Notes under the pieces: generated by a model
Databases searched by the model: none
Told to the model about the DNA's origin: nothing
The model's input: only the letters and a program-made list of their open reading frames with translations
Translations under genes and position numbers: made by a program
Part shown: positions 13,201 to 28,200 of the stretch, piece by piece
Position numbering within the stretch: position 1 is the first letter of the stretch
Layout of the letters: each line of letters opens with the position of its first letter
Assembly (NCBI GenBank): GCA_030847615.1
Contig: JAUMIR010000001.1
Location: 83,873,501 to 83,937,500, forward strand
Source: Gambelia wislizenii
Lineage: Eukaryota > Chordata > Lepidosauria > Squamata > Crotaphytidae
Direction of reading: 5' to 3'
Length of the DNA: 64,000 nt

Positions 13201-16200
13201 CAGGAAACAGTCCTGTGGTTTTGTATTAAAAAAAAAAAATCTGGAAAAAAGGAAAGCAAGTTCTTTTCCAAGCTGAAAGCCCAAATTTTGTGACCACAGT
13301 GTATTATTCTAGTTTGGTGATGGCTATAAAAACGAGCCTTGACTTATCTTATTTTATTTATTTATTTTTTTAGAGTATTTCTACCCTTCTCTTTAGCCAC
13401 AAAGGCTCTCAGAGCAGCTTACAAATGGTTAATTTAACAGTTCCCTGCTCTCAGACTTACAATCTAAATAAGACATGACACATAAGGGAAAGGGAATGGC
13501 AGTGGGGGTAGGAATTAAATCCAGCAGATACTGCTGGTTCATCTCTCCCTCTGATGCCAGGGCAGTTGCAAGTTGGGATGGAGGGAGGGCCTTTCATTTA
13601 CTGCTGGGGCTGAGGCACAGTGGAGCCATGCCTGCCTCTTCTCTCTTCTTCTCCAAGGCCAGGGCAATGGCAGTTGAGATAGAGGGAGGGCCCTCCATTT
13701 GTCTCTGGACTCAAGCATCATGGAACTGCGTCTGCCTCTTCCTTCCTCCTTCTGAGGCCAGGGCAGTGGCAGCCGGGATGGATGGAGGGCCTGTCATATT
13801 CTTCTGGACCTAGGTATGATGGAGCTGAGCCTGCCTCTTCTCTCCCTCTGAGGCCAGGGCGGTGACAGTTGGGATGGAGAAAGGGCCTTTACTCTGCTTC
13901 TGGGCCCAGGCCTGATGGAATTCTGCCTACCTCTTCATCTCTCCCTCCAAGGGCAGGGCGGTGGCAGTTGGGATGGAGGGAGGGCCTTTCATATTCTTCT
14001 GGGCCTAGGCATGATGGAGCTGTGCCTGCCTTCTCTCCCTCCCTTGACATTTCATTGTAATGATTGGTGTAGCTGTATGATGTCAGCAGCTTGAGTGGAG
14101 TGCCAATGTGGGGGCCTTTCTCTTTTGTAATGGTTGCTAGATTCTTGTGCACCACATATTTTGTAACCACCAACTTCCCCGCCCCCCTATATATTATAAT
14201 ATATTGCCATGATTTTCCACCAGCTGGTTAAAGAATGGCAGAATTTACAGCTCATAGATTTTTAATTTTTTTAAAGGAAGTTCAGCAAAGCTATAAAATT
14301 CAAATGCTAAGAGTTGTAGAAACCTCTTTGCTATGAATTTACTGTAATTAGGTTACACTACTTCTTGTTAGGCAGATAGTTTAGAAGGAAACACATAACA
14401 CTGACAAATAGTGGATAAGTGGATGGTAAATCTAGGAAGAGAAGGGAAAAGCGGACAGCAAGAGAACAGTCATGGGCAAAAGTTTATGAATTTAATCTGT
14501 TTCAAATCCTGAATAAAGGCATCACTCCCAGTGTCTGTCTCACTAGCTAGAAAAAGGGTGAGCAGCCTGTAGCCCTGCAGATCTTGTTGAACTGCAGCTT
14601 TCATCATCCCTCCCCATTGGCTGTGTTGGCTAGCTTTAATGGGAGTTGGCTATGTTGGGTAGGTTTAGTTGGAGTTGGCTATGTTGCTTGCTTTAGTGTG
14701 AGTTAGCTATGTTGGTTAGCTTTAGTGGGAGTTGGCTGTATTGCTAGCTTTAGTGTGATTTGCAATCCAGCCCTATCTGGAGGGCCACAAGTTGCCTGCC
14801 TACCACTATCTTAAAATATTCTCCTTTTCTTAGAAGTCTTGCTGTCACATAAAGAGAGGGCACCACTTTTCTGAAATGCAGTAGTTAGCTATTTTAGAGC
14901 TAGCTTGATGGGATTTTAATTGCTATAAAAAGTGCTTTTACTTTGAAAGGTCTGTGCAATGGTATAGCAACTGTTAATAACTGCCTTTAAAGCAATAACT
15001 GTTTCTTATTACTTCCCACATCCCAGTGATCATATCTTTGCTGATTAATTTGGGAAGTCCTGTGAGTGAAGTGCGGAGAGCTGCTCTTAACTGCCTCAAT
15101 TCCCTGAGTGGAATAAAAGAGTCTGCATTTCATCCTATTCTTCTTGATTTAGTACAGAAAGCTGAAGAGATAACATCCGACCAAACATATGTAATCCAGG
15201 TAACCTTGGGGGGAAAGTATTGTTGCTGTGTGCTTTGAATCTGGGATTCTCTGTACTTGTTGCCTCCCAATGGTTCTTTCTGTCTTTAGGAGGCAGGTTC
15301 TCTGAAGAAAGCTTCAGCCAATGGTAGCAGACAATATAGAGCACTAGGTCATAAATCTGACTTTCTTTTGTTGAATTTGGGCAAATTTGACTAGGGGCTT
15401 AAGAGTGGAACAAACTTGGCGAGAAAGACTTTTTCAGTCTGGCAACAGCAACAGACCAAGACTGGTGCCCTTGGACTGCAAGTTGCACATGGCGGTACAG
15501 AACGCTGTAACATATTTACACATTTACAGTGTAAAATACAGAAACCTTTCTTCAGCACAGACATTTATCTCTTCAGTAGTGGAAAAGGTTCATCCATTAG
15601 CTGAAAGCTCCTTTACATCATTTGCAGTTGCATAGAAATTCCATTTTTATTTTTATATCCTGCTTGCAGTAGAGTTTAGGAACTTTGTTCTACAATAGAA
15701 AATAAATAAAATATTTCAATACACTATAAATAAAGAAATGATCAGTTGTTTCTTGATGCTTTTCCTCTCTTTATTTTATAAACTAGAGTCTTGGTAACTT
15801 GTTTGCGGAACTACCTACTCAACAGAAAGCAAAACCACAGCAGCAGAAGTTGTCAGAAGCTCTGGGAGCACTGCTTGAATGCGTACAAAGCAACAAATGT
15901 CCATCATATGTTGCACGAAACCTGATGAAACTTCTTCAGAAGGTCGATGGCAAGGTGTGCAAAATATTATCCCAAGCTCTGAAAACTGGCTCATGCAGGC
16001 ATTTTCTTTTTAGCATGATCCTTCCATGTGCTTGAACTTACTTGTGCTTTAGATTATTTTCTTTCATAGAATCAAGTGAAAATTACAGATTTGAGCTAAG
16101 TGCGAACATTCCTTTTGAACTGAACTGAATTCAACTATATTGGAAATAGTTAACATTGTGTTGTGCTTGCAACTGCTATAAACTTGTTCAAATCATTATG

Positions 16201-19200
16201 TGCAGACTTGTCAGCATCTCCAAAAAAAAATCTTCAGATTATAACCAGCACTTGCATTTAGAAATGTAGAACTGGGTTCTGTTGTTGTGATGCATCAAAT
16301 TTCATTGTCTCTTTCTAAAAAATATGTAGATAGAAGATGGTGCAGCCTTTGTGACCTGATTTGGGGTGTCACTCAGTCAGCACTTTTGAAATCTTCTGTC
16401 TCCATCTTCTTTACTGAGTATATACCGTGGGCCCTTGGTATCCACTGGGGTTTGGTTCCAGGACCCGTGGATGCTCAAGTCTCATTATATACAATGGTGT
16501 AGAAAAATGGTGTCCCTTATAGCAAATGGTAAAATCAAGTTTTGCTTTTTGGAATTATTATTATTATTATTTGTGGGGGTAGGGATATTTTCAAGCCATG
16601 GATGGTTGAATCCATGGATGCAAAAACTGTGGATATGGAGGGCAACCTGTATTGAGATTCCCTTCATTCCCTTTTTGCCTTTGACAAAAAGGATATGCTG
16701 AATCTGCTTGACATTGTCCATTTCCCTTTTTGTACTTGTCCAATCCAGTGCTAGGAATTATAATACACATCCTCCCACATTGTATTTACAGTAGTAGTCC
16801 TGAACAGATTGGTTTGCTTGTTGTTGTTTTTTCTGGGAAAAAGGTTGTAGGACACATTTACAAGGCAAATCTTTGCTTACCAGTGGTTCCTTCTGCTGAA
16901 TTTATACTTTTGTTAACATAACCTAGGGGAAGAACTTAGATTTGAGAAGTCAAAACTAGTAGAAAATGACAATATTGGTGAAATAAACACAAATGTTCTT
17001 GATGCTACATCCCACTTGAACTTAGCCACATCAACAGTGATAACTGAGTTTAAATTATTTTAAACCATAACCATAGTAGAAAGCCACTAGGGTTTCTACA
17101 TGTTTAATTGCTATACACTACAAAAAACTATGGCATCTTTGCTGACTGACTGAATGTAATGAAATGGACAAGGTTGAAAAGTTTTTTGAACAAAATTTTG
17201 GGAACATTATTGCTTTCTTCAATAGTGCCACTCTTACGTGACACATTACATTTTAAATATAAGTCACCTTTCTGAAAGTTTGTTAAACAACAGTTGGTCT
17301 CTAAAACCTCTACTTTCAGGTAGTGCTTTCTCATCTGTTGCCTATCATAGATAGATTACTGGAGAGAGTTCTCACAAAACCAGAGGAGATGTTAAAAGAT
17401 GAAGCTCTTCTTTTACATCTGATCCTTGGAAAATACAACGAGCATTCAGCAGGGCTCCTTTGCACAAACCAACAGAGCCTAGATTTGTTCATCAAAGCTC
17501 TACACACCTCACAGGAAGTCTACAAAGGACTCTTTACTTCACAGATGAGAGCTCTTGGACAGGTAAGATTGAGAAAGCCAAGTGGAATCAAGTGATCACT
17601 GCTGTAATACTTCACAATGGCTGTTAGTATGCAGAACCATTGACATGGAAAGGTTTATCTCACATTTGTCCACAAAATGTCTCCCAAACCCTCTTTCAGA
17701 AAACAGTGTCACTAATCATGTTTTTATCCTGCTACTTACTTTAGTCAAGTCTTGAGAGCAGCAGGATTTCTCAATGACATTCTTCATTAGAAACATCAAG
17801 AGGGGATCATGGAGCAGTTCCCTTGTTGTCTCTAGTCTTGGGGCTGGAGTTAAGGAAGACATTCTGTATGCTGCCGAAGTCCATGTATGGGTATGGAGGA
17901 AAAATGACACCAAGGGAGAATGTGTGATTAGATGATGTCATGTGAGTGGAAACTTCAGCTGGTCCAAAAGGCTGCAGCCAGATTGTTAACCAAGGCTGGC
18001 TACAGGGAGCACACAGCTCCTTTATTGCAACAGCTCCGTTGGTTTGCTAGTCTGTTTCTGGACACAATTCAAAGTGCTGCCTATGGCCTAGAAAGCCCTT
18101 ATATGGTTCAGGTCCAGGTTGCACTTGAAGGATTGCATTCCCTCATCTGAGCCTGTCTGGGTTTTGAGATCCTCTGGGGAGGCCATTCTATGTCCCACTA
18201 TCTCATAAATACATCAGAATAGTGGGCTTTCTTGGTGGCTGCTCTGCAGGTTCTGGTTCCCTTCCTGCAGAGATCCAATAGGCAGAGATTTAATTCCAGC
18301 AGGCCTTTGAGGGCTGATTGCTCAGGGGGAAGGCTGTTTATGTTAGTTGCTGTAAAGTCATGATTTTTATTAAATATTTAACTTTTGTGTGATGTGACTT
18401 TTTTTAGCTGTCACTGTTTTAATAGTAGTAGTAGTAGTAATACAGCATTGTTTACAAATGATACCCTTATTATTTCTAGATTACAAAATCATTCTTTGCT
18501 GCACTGACAGATGGGAAGGTTCAGCAAAAGATTTTGGGAGTTCTGTTTGATTTGCTCCTGAATTGCAAAAATCCACATTGTGCACAGATGATCAACAGTG
18601 TTTTTAAAGGGGTAAGATGTTCTTAATCTTTCCAGATTATGAGAATTTCATTCTTCACTAAAGTGAATAGGGATATACCACCATGATGGGATGATTACAT
18701 TTGCAGTTATCACTGTCAGCAAGTTTTTCCATAGAAATTAACTAGAGCATTTGTGCAAAGTATGGGAAAATAAAAGTGTAGAAGTCATTACAAAAATGTT
18801 CTAGACATTTGGTAGTATGCCAGGGGGGTTAAGACTAAATAATAATAATGAGAAAAAGTCGTCTTAAACAAAGAGCAATAAATTAGATCCAGATATTCGC
18901 TTGCACAAGATAATGGGTGAAAGTTGATTTTATTTCATCCTTCCTCTGACAGAGCCTTTCAGGAGCCCTCTGGCATGTTCCTTCATGGTTTGGGGGAGCT
19001 GCTGAAGTAGACTGTGGTGTCAGGGAATAAGGGAGGATTGCATAAAATTGAGCAGAGAAGCTTCCTGTTTCACTCACAGAAGTTATAGCTGTCTAATTTT
19101 CCACACTCTTCCCCCTCAGTCCCCAGGACAATTGACCACTCCAGCAAGGAATATTTTCAATGAGCTCTTGTGGGACTGGTGGGGGAACAAGAAGGTGAAA

Positions 19201-22200
19201 AAAGTAACTTATGCCCATTCCATTCCAGCAATCCAGTTTTTCCTTTCAGGTAAAGAAATACAATTGTGTTTTCATATAGCCTAGTGTACAGAAATGATTC
19301 GTACATTGTCTTCTAGCAAATCTTTTTTTAAAGTGACATGTTATTTATAGTGTCTTTATTCATGCTTCAAACACAAGAAGCTCCCATGGTGGCTTTAAAA
19401 GATCTGAAGTAAAATACTGCCTGCCTGCAGGTTTATCAACTGCAAAAAATATAATACAATAAGAAAGGAGATCTAGAAGGAAGTGGAGGGGGAGCAAATT
19501 CTGACACTAGAATGTCATTAGTTCACACAGTTCAACAGGTCATACAGCTAGATCTTAGCACAGTGGAAGGGCTACTGTAGTGGCCACTGGTACCAAAGCA
19601 TTGGGGGGAGGGCTCTCAGCTGATACTGGATCCTGGCACAGCGGAGTTTTTGACTTCTGCTATTTCATCTTCTGATGGCCTCAGCAGTGGCTGTATATCT
19701 ATCCTCAACATGTATACAAACAGAGTTATCATATCAGATGATGAAGGCATGACCAGATCATGTATTCCTACTGAGCCACTCATGCCCTGTGAAATATGGA
19801 CCCAGGTATGCCATACATATTGCAGAGCTTGGAATCTACACTTTTGGAATACAGCTGCCATAATCCTTTGGCCAACAAACATAGAATCATAGAATCATAC
19901 ATGATGGCCAGTGAATTCAAGGAGCTGTAGTCCAAGAAAGTAAGTTTTCCTGGTTCCATTGTATGTTTGAGGTGTGGCCTGTGTTTGACTTATGCAGCAT
20001 TCTTTTAGAACAAATGTTACATCCTCGTATATGGTTTAGATTTCAGTTGATGCTGAGCAAGTTAGCATGGAACTAGAACCTCTACCGAAAGCCAAGAATG
20101 TTGCTACTGTTCATCAAACAAGAAGGCAGAAGATGCAACAGCAGAGGTAAAATGTTACATTAATTTGCAACTATATACTGTATACTGTACATGTAACGGA
20201 TGTTGACCCAGGGCTGGTATAAATGCTGCATTTCTGATAGACTGCATATACACCTTCTTTAGCTGTTTAATTATTGATATAATGTGCTAATGGGTATAGC
20301 TGTTGAGGGGGCAATGAGGGCACTGCCCCCCATATAATAATTCTACCCACACCTAATGAAATTTTCCTTTAGCCCCCAAATGTTTAGTATTTTAGTAATT
20401 CGGAATTTCAGATGGGTATTTAAAATACAGTTTAAGCAATCCCCAAAAGGGGGCAGGCAAAGTTAACAAGGAATGCAACACAGCAAATATAAGAGTTCTA
20501 GGTGTGAACAGTTTTCACTCTCTCCAGTGCTAGTGGGGACTGAAGGAAAGTTTCATGTGTGCGGGTTGGCAAAATTCTCATTGGGGGACGACAGTGCCCG
20601 CATTTTATCTTCCCCTGTAGCAACACACCTGTTTATCCCAAAACAGTCACATCAAAGCAGCTAACACTTATCCCATGAAAACATAACATTCTTAAACAGG
20701 AGAGTAAAACATTTGTGTAGCCTTACTGTATACGTTTGAGGATAATATTGAGAAGATCAGATTGGTAACATGAAGCATTAATTTGTCATGGCAAACAGAA
20801 TTGTAGAGCTGGATCTCATGCTCACCTAGTTCAGTCTCCTGCAGATGTAGGAAACACAGTTCTAATCATCTGTGATAAGTGGTCAGCTACTGTTTCAAAA
20901 TTCATATTCCTAGGTAGTCTCTTCCACTGCTGAGCAGCCCCATTAAGCCTCAATTGATTCCCTTAGAATTAGTCACTCTCCCAACATATTCCTCAAGAAG
21001 AGAACCTTCACTTCTTGAAGGTTTGAATCCTTGGTTTGAGAGGAGCTGAAATTCTAAGAAACACAAGTTTTAATGCTAGACTTACAAAATAAAGTTGCTT
21101 GTTTTAAAGTATTTATTTAAGGAAAGATACCATCCATTCATGGTTCTGTACTTCTACAGGCATCTGACATGTCTGAAATTCAGTGTATCTGTAGAGAAGA
21201 AGGAGCCTTGGTGGCGCAGTGGTTAAATGCCAGTACTGCAAGCCACCACATTGCAAGTTCGATTCCAGCAGGCTCCAAGGTTCACTCAGCCTTTCATCAT
21301 TTCGTAGGTCGGTAAATTGAGTACCCAGCTTGTGGGGGGCAATTAGCTAACACACATTGGAAACTGTTTAATGTAGTTAGATGTGTAAATAGCTATTGCT
21401 TAAAACAATTTGTAAGCCTCTCTGATAGCCTTGTGGCTGAAGAGCGGGGTATAAATAAGTAAATAAATAAAATAATGGAGCATGTTGGAAAAAGTGTGTG
21501 AGGGGAAATACCTCACATCTTTTTGCCATATAATGATCCAGAAGCTACAGTGTTATATTTTCTGTCCATTAGGACAAAGCTTCTAAAGCTATCAGATGTG
21601 GTGGACTGACAAGGTTTTCCCCTTACATACCAGGGACCGGCACTGAATCTGTGCTTATTAGATGTAACAGTTTCTTTCTTTCATAGAAACTTGCTGTGGG
21701 CAGGCAGCCAGAGTTTCGTGGACTGGCACCAGTCCACAGACCACCACTTTGGATAGCACTGCAGGCTTTTCTGTAGCAGAAAGCTTGGTCTGGATATGAA
21801 GCCATTCCAGAGCTTCCTTAGAATTAGTCTTTGTCCTGCCCATTCTGCAGGACTTCTGACAAAACTATATGTAAGACAGCAAATGTGTCACCAGCAACAG
21901 TGTACTGTTCTATCTTACAGCTAATTTTATTACATGGCATTCAGGAGTGGGATTTCTCCCCTGTAAAAAGGCCTTTTAATTAATCTGTTCCTTTGTGGTC
22001 GTGAGGACTAGAACCGTGAGTGACATTCTGAAAAGGCACTGCTGATGGCCAGGACACATTGCTAGGCTAGAAGGACACGTTGGTGTGAGGCAGCTTCATA
22101 ATTTAAGTTTTTTTAAAAAAAATGAATACTGAGGTTGTTTTTAATTTGACTGCTCCTAATATATACGTTTAGCCAACAAAATTATCCAGTGTCCCCCCCC

Positions 22201-25200
22201 TTCCCCCCCGCTTTTTTTTTTTCTCTGTGTGCCCATTTAATTTTCAGACTGGAGCCATTGTTCACAGTCAGCTGTCAGGAAAGATAGGAGAGGTGGAGAT
22301 CTGGGTAGAGACTTCCCCATAATATCCCAAATTAACAACATTGCAAATGGTCTCTAGAGCATATAGATGGATTTTTTTTCAAGCAATGCAATCTAATTGG
22401 TGTTCACAGAAATTCCATTTTAGTGTTTTAGATCTGTTTTACTGATGCCTGTTTTGTCCTTCTTTGTGCTTTTTACAGAAATAGTTCCTTTGAAAGTTGT
22501 TGGAACAAACATATGTAAATAGAAGTAATTTCTTCTTACTCTCTGATTTTTATCCTTCAGAAAAGCTCAGGATCAGGAATGCACACAGGAAGAAAGCAGT
22601 GTGAACTGGCAGAGAGTCACTCATATACTGGAATTGCTGCAACACAAGAAGAAGCTTAAGCAGCCACAGGCACTGATACCTACCCTTTTCAGTTTGCTTG
22701 CTAGGTAATAATGCTGGATTTAGAGAGCAACTGAAAACAGTTTTATTACCGGACTATATTAGGGCTCAATCCAGCCTTTATGTGTTGGGACCTAGTAGCA
22801 CAGTACATTCCTGCATGTAGAATCAGAGTTGGAAGAGGCCATGAGGGCCATCTAGTCCAGTCCCCTGCCTGGCAGGAACCAACTGAAAACAGGAACGAGA
22901 ACAGGAATGCCAGTTTGTGGGGGTATGAGGGGTGTGGTCTTTCCACTTGCTGAGTAAGGTATTTAGGAGGGTCAGAGAGTCTGTCAGAGATTAAACTTAC
23001 AGAGCTGGCTGCCCTCCCAAGGGATGCAGATTTATTACCACTCAATGCCTTTGGGCAAAATGGGAAGTACTGCCCCACTGCATCGTGGGGATGTCATATT
23101 GCGTGCCTTTCCCAGCAGGCCTTGTTGGGCATCAGGGGCCTCTGCAGTTGCCTCCTGTGCATGCAGACATTTGTCTCCATGTGTTTTGCCAAAATTAAGA
23201 GGATCTTTTAGGATCAAGGGGTAATAACCACACCAGTGGGGAAAGCGTAAAGCTTTAATGCTAACTTGTATAGAAGAAAGTAGTTGGACAGGCCCCCATT
23301 ATCCTGCAGCTGCTGGGAACCCCAGTGCAACAGCAGAGATGTCCCCTCAGTGTTCCAAGGTCTGTGTTGAAGATCAGTAAACATGGCTCAAGGAGTCTTA
23401 CTTATACATCCAAAGTCCCCTGGTCTATGTATGATGGGACACTTCTGTCCTCATTGGGGCACCTGTGGGTCTAGGCCTTCTGCAGGTCATCCATCACACT
23501 TGTTTCTGAAGTTCATGTTCCCAACTCTTATCAACTATCCTTGGACATCTCCCCAGGTGCAGATGTTTATAACCAACTGAAGCCTGAGAAAACAAGGGTT
23601 CCTCCCTAATTTCTCAGGCTGATATCATCCCCAGTAACATAAAGAATAGTGCTTGCCAAACATATGTGAAGGTTAAAGAGTATGTGAAACCTAAACGCCT
23701 TGGACTCTCAGACATGGGTAGAGATGAAGCACACCACCTAACTCTTCATTACAATAGTCTTCCAGCTCCTTTCCCATATACCAACCACGCTATGTAGCTT
23801 ATGATGTCAAGTTTTACAATGTGAACTCCCAAAGGTAATGGAATGTGAGTCACACAACAAATTCTCTTCCACCACCCCCAACTTGTCATTTTCTTCACTA
23901 ATGTAGGATGGACCTTAAAATATAGTGACTCCTGTTTATATTCTAGAAATGTCAAAAACTGCATACATTTGCTTTTTAAAAAAAAATGGGGAGAAGAAGA
24001 AATTTAATGGCTGAAGAGAGTATGGGCTGGTGAACAGTTCAAGATGAGAGCAGGATGTTGTGTCCTGTTACTATTGGTGGAAGACTGCTTTTTTCTTTTG
24101 CCTTGTGGTGCAGACACAATAGTCTTTATTTGTATGATGAGTGTTTCCATTTGATTGTTTATTCCTGCATGGCAGGGGGTTGGACTGGATGGCCCTTGTG
24201 GTCTCTTCCAACTCTATGATTCTATGAAAGTCCCATACTTACTTGGAAAGCATAACACAAACTGGCAACTGTTCTAGTCTGACAAACATGTATTTTGTAC
24301 TGAATTCTGATCTCTTCTAATATGAACTGTATCTTCCCATAGAGAGACATAAAGTAGGACTGATCTTTCCTTTTTACAAACTTATGCTAGTTTTTAGAAA
24401 TGAACCCTGGACAGAGTAGATGGGGGCCATCAATGTGCTGTGTAATTTTTTTTTCTCTAGAAAATGTTTATTTCCTTCTTGAGTTTTAATGTATAGCTTT
24501 GGTTTTAATTTATTGGGCAATATAGTGCAAAATTTCATCATATATTATCATCTTTGATTTCTCCAGAATTGTGGTTTTAACTATCTTCTGAATTTCCAGG
24601 TGCCTAGAGCCTTCTGCAGGACAGGAGGATCTGGAATATGTAAAACAGCTTATACTTGGTGGTCTACTTAACATTTGTCAGAAACTATCTCCAGATGGCA
24701 GCAGGCTAAAGGAAGGTAAGAAAGAAAGTAAACACTTCACCTCCAGTGTCTGGAAACTTGCCCTGGGCTTTTGTATATTAATGCCTTTTTGGTGTACGGG
24801 CTAATGGGAAAACATTAATGTATAAATAACATATCTCGATGTGATTGTAACAACCCTAATGTTAAATGAAGCCATATTTTGCATTTTGAGGTATCCTTGA
24901 TGAAGAGAAGTTCAATGTGGAGTTGATAGTTCAGTGCATCCGAGTTTCAGAAATGCCTCAGACACATCACCATGCTTTACTCTTGCTGGGCACTGCCGCT
25001 GGGATGTTTCCTGTGAGTACCAATGCCTCATTCACATGTATGCTACCCAGAAGAAAAGTGACAGTTGAAACTAAAATAGGTTTCAAGAACTGATGCACTT
25101 CACAGTTATTCTGGCTTTGGGTCCCTTTTTGAGCATTGATTTTAAACTTTAGTAACTTCAGTTTAGTTTTTAGAGATCCATTCCTGTGCGTGAAACAATT

Positions 25201-28200
25201 TTCAGATTTTGATTTTCAAATAGCTTTTCTCTGTTTCAAAGCTGCTTTATCAACACAACTGTTCCTGGAAGCATCCTGGTCTCACTGCACATCGTTCTTT
25301 CCTATTCCCATCTCTGATATGTGTACGTTAGTCCCTGAGTTGTCCCACAAGCATTATCTTTGGTTCCAAACAAGAACTGTGTGGCCTGAATAGCACTTGC
25401 CGTTTAATCATTCAATGCTGAATAGCTGGCATAGCTTCTTGTTTCTTCATGCTGGGTAGGAAAGAGTATTCCTCATCCTCCAAACATTAGATAGCCCTTA
25501 CTCTCAATTCAACATGCCTTTGGTTGGCAGATGGAATGATCTCTTCAGTACCACCGATCCTAGCCAGCAAAGCCACCTTTACAGCTAAGACTGTAACACA
25601 AGAAACACCAATCTTTCCTTGTCTCATATATACATGGTTTTAAATCATTTAAAACTATTTTAATCTGTCTTTTTAACTTTTTAGATTGTTTAATGTGTTC
25701 GGGGGGGATTCATCATTTTTAATTTTTACACTATCTTAAACAGAGGATGGGAAATAAATAAATAAGCTCATTGTCCTGATAATACATTAGGCTGTGAAGG
25801 GATTTGCATGTTAGAGAAAAGGATGATCAGTTCTGGTGATTTAAAGAAGATTTAAAAAGCCACTGACTTAATTTCAGTAGGAAAAACGCTGGATTATTCT
25901 GTGTAACCAGAAAAACAGAAGTTTACTCTGGGAACAAATCCTTCAAAACAAATGACAATTTGTTATGGGGCAATTGATTTCTCTTCTCCAGGGTAAAGTG
26001 TTGCACAACATCATGCCCATCTTCACATTCATGGGGGCAAATGTCATGCGTCTGGATGATGCTTACAGTTTCCAGGTGATTAACAAGACAGTGAAGATGG
26101 TCATTCCTGCTCTTATACAGGTAAGGCATCTTAAAATGGAAACTGAAATAGGGTAAAAGAGGTTTGGCCTGTATCCAGAACAGAATTGGTCTTCCTTCCC
26201 TTCCCTTCAACTAAGATTTCAAAGTCACTGGGTAACATTCAGTTAATTATGAATAGGGTTTTCCTTTTCAGTGCAGTTGTAAACTTCTCCAGCTCCACGT
26301 CCTGTAGAATGTCTGATGGTGCTGAATTTGCCTTGGTGGCTGGGATAAGCTTATGTGACAGAACAAACTACACAGTAAAGGAGTAAATAGACTGTTTGCA
26401 ACTGGAGGAGCTCATTATCCTTTATCAGGCAAACAGAAATAGTGTAAGTGGTACAGAGGCATAGCTTGGAGGAAGCTTTAAGTGGAAGCATTTGTATTAG
26501 AAATCCTTATTTGTATGGGTAATTAACTCCATCTGAATTGACACTTAATTTTGTCAAAAGGACTTTCTCAATGATCTCTCATAACATAGCCATTTGCTGG
26601 AGAGTGCAGAGGAGCAATCCATAATCAAAGACATTATCTCCCCTTGAGCCAGTTCCAGAGGCAGGAGTCATGTGATGATCAGACATTTTGCCTGTTGGCT
26701 TCTCTTTCATTTTTTCTGCAGATTGCACAAGGGAACTGAGAAAATATCTCTAGTTAGAAAGTGGACTTCTCCTTTGAAATTACCTTTATGCCTTGCAAGT
26801 CCTCTCTTGAAGGTTCAGCAGGTTGTTTTCAGCTAGGGGACAGGAATGCACAAGTTCTGTTCTTTCAAGTGTTAGATCACCCCCAGCTTCCAGTCACTGA
26901 CTTCCAGAGCTTCACCTCCATTTGCACACGCAGTTCTATTGATCCTGTTTTTCAGTAGTCAATCTCAAGGTCTCATTACATGATTAGATCTTTAAATAAT
27001 CAAGCTTTGATTGTAGTTGTTTTTTCCCTGATCTGTTTTAGAAAGTCTTTCATTTGTTTTTCAGTCCTCTTCAGGTTGCAGTCTGTATATCACTTCTCCC
27101 AATTCTTCCTTTGTAGACTGAGGAGAATAGTGGGTCTTCTGAAACTGCAGGAAACCTGGAAGGCATGGTGATAAAAATAATTCGTGTGTTTGTGGATGCT
27201 TTGCCTCATGTCCCAGAACATCGTCGCCTTCCAATCCTAGAACAGCTGATAAGCACATTGGGAGGGGAGCGATTTCTTTGGATACTTCTAGTGCTCTTGT
27301 TTGAACAGCATGTAACAAAATCAGTGACAGCAGTCACCAATGGCGAGAAGGTAAGGATGATCTTCTATATTTTTTTTTTCAAACCACATTGTAAGTCACT
27401 GATTTCCTTCCCAAAATCATGTGTTTCTTCTCCACATTCACCCCATTCCCCCACACCCCACCAACTCATCACTTATGCAGGATACTGTTTTGGAGACTGA
27501 TACAGAATTCTGGATTTCCGTATGCTGTGAGTTTAGCGTAATAGAGCAGATGAAGAGTCTGATGAAAGTACTGGACTATTTAACAAAACTTCCAGAGAAC
27601 AAAGAAGGTAATTGCTTAGAAAAATAACTTTTGTGCCTCTGCTTGAGTACAAACCAGTTAGGCAGAATGTTTTGGTTTTAAACCAGATGAAACATTCCTC
27701 TCTTCATTTATTTCCTTTCTGCATTACATTATTTGGCAAATTCATACTGCAAGGCTGCTTCCAGATACAGAACTCTTCCAGTTTACAATTAAAAGGCATT
27801 GTTCAGCTTTCCTATTTTATTTTATTTTATTTTATTACTTAATATTCTCTGGTTAAAAAACAAAGAGAATAAATAAAGAGGGAAATGGGAGCCTCCAAAC
27901 TGAAAACAACCTCATGTAAAGCCACCCAAATTTTAGGGAAGGGGATCTTTCGAAACCACAATAAAAGTGTGGTCTAGAAGTACCTCTTGTAGCTTGCATT
28001 TTCCCTCTTTTGGTGGCTATATATTGCAAACTTATGTGCAGATGTAGCAGTGTGTGCTTTTTTTTTCTTCAGTTCACTATAAGCTTCTCCCCCCCCCCTT
28101 TTTTTTTTCTTCTTCTTTGTAGTGGCAGCAAGATGTGCATTTTAAGTCACTGCGCAGCACAATTTTAAAATGATTTTTGTGTGACTGTATGCTTATGCTT

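Noticed and set aside
13540..14060. CRISPR-like array
   Set aside because: The units are long tandem repeats with no regular unique spacers, in an animal intron; this is a VNTR.
17932..18150. Candidate host exon (KLQLVQKAAARLL)
   Set aside because: The reading matches L2 LINE reverse transcriptase, recurs at 47.15 kb, and has no place in HEATR1.
21199..21475. Possible tRNA gene
   Set aside because: A- and B-box-like sequences are present, but no cloverleaf or discriminator is formed and the sequence continues into a SINE body and A-rich tail.
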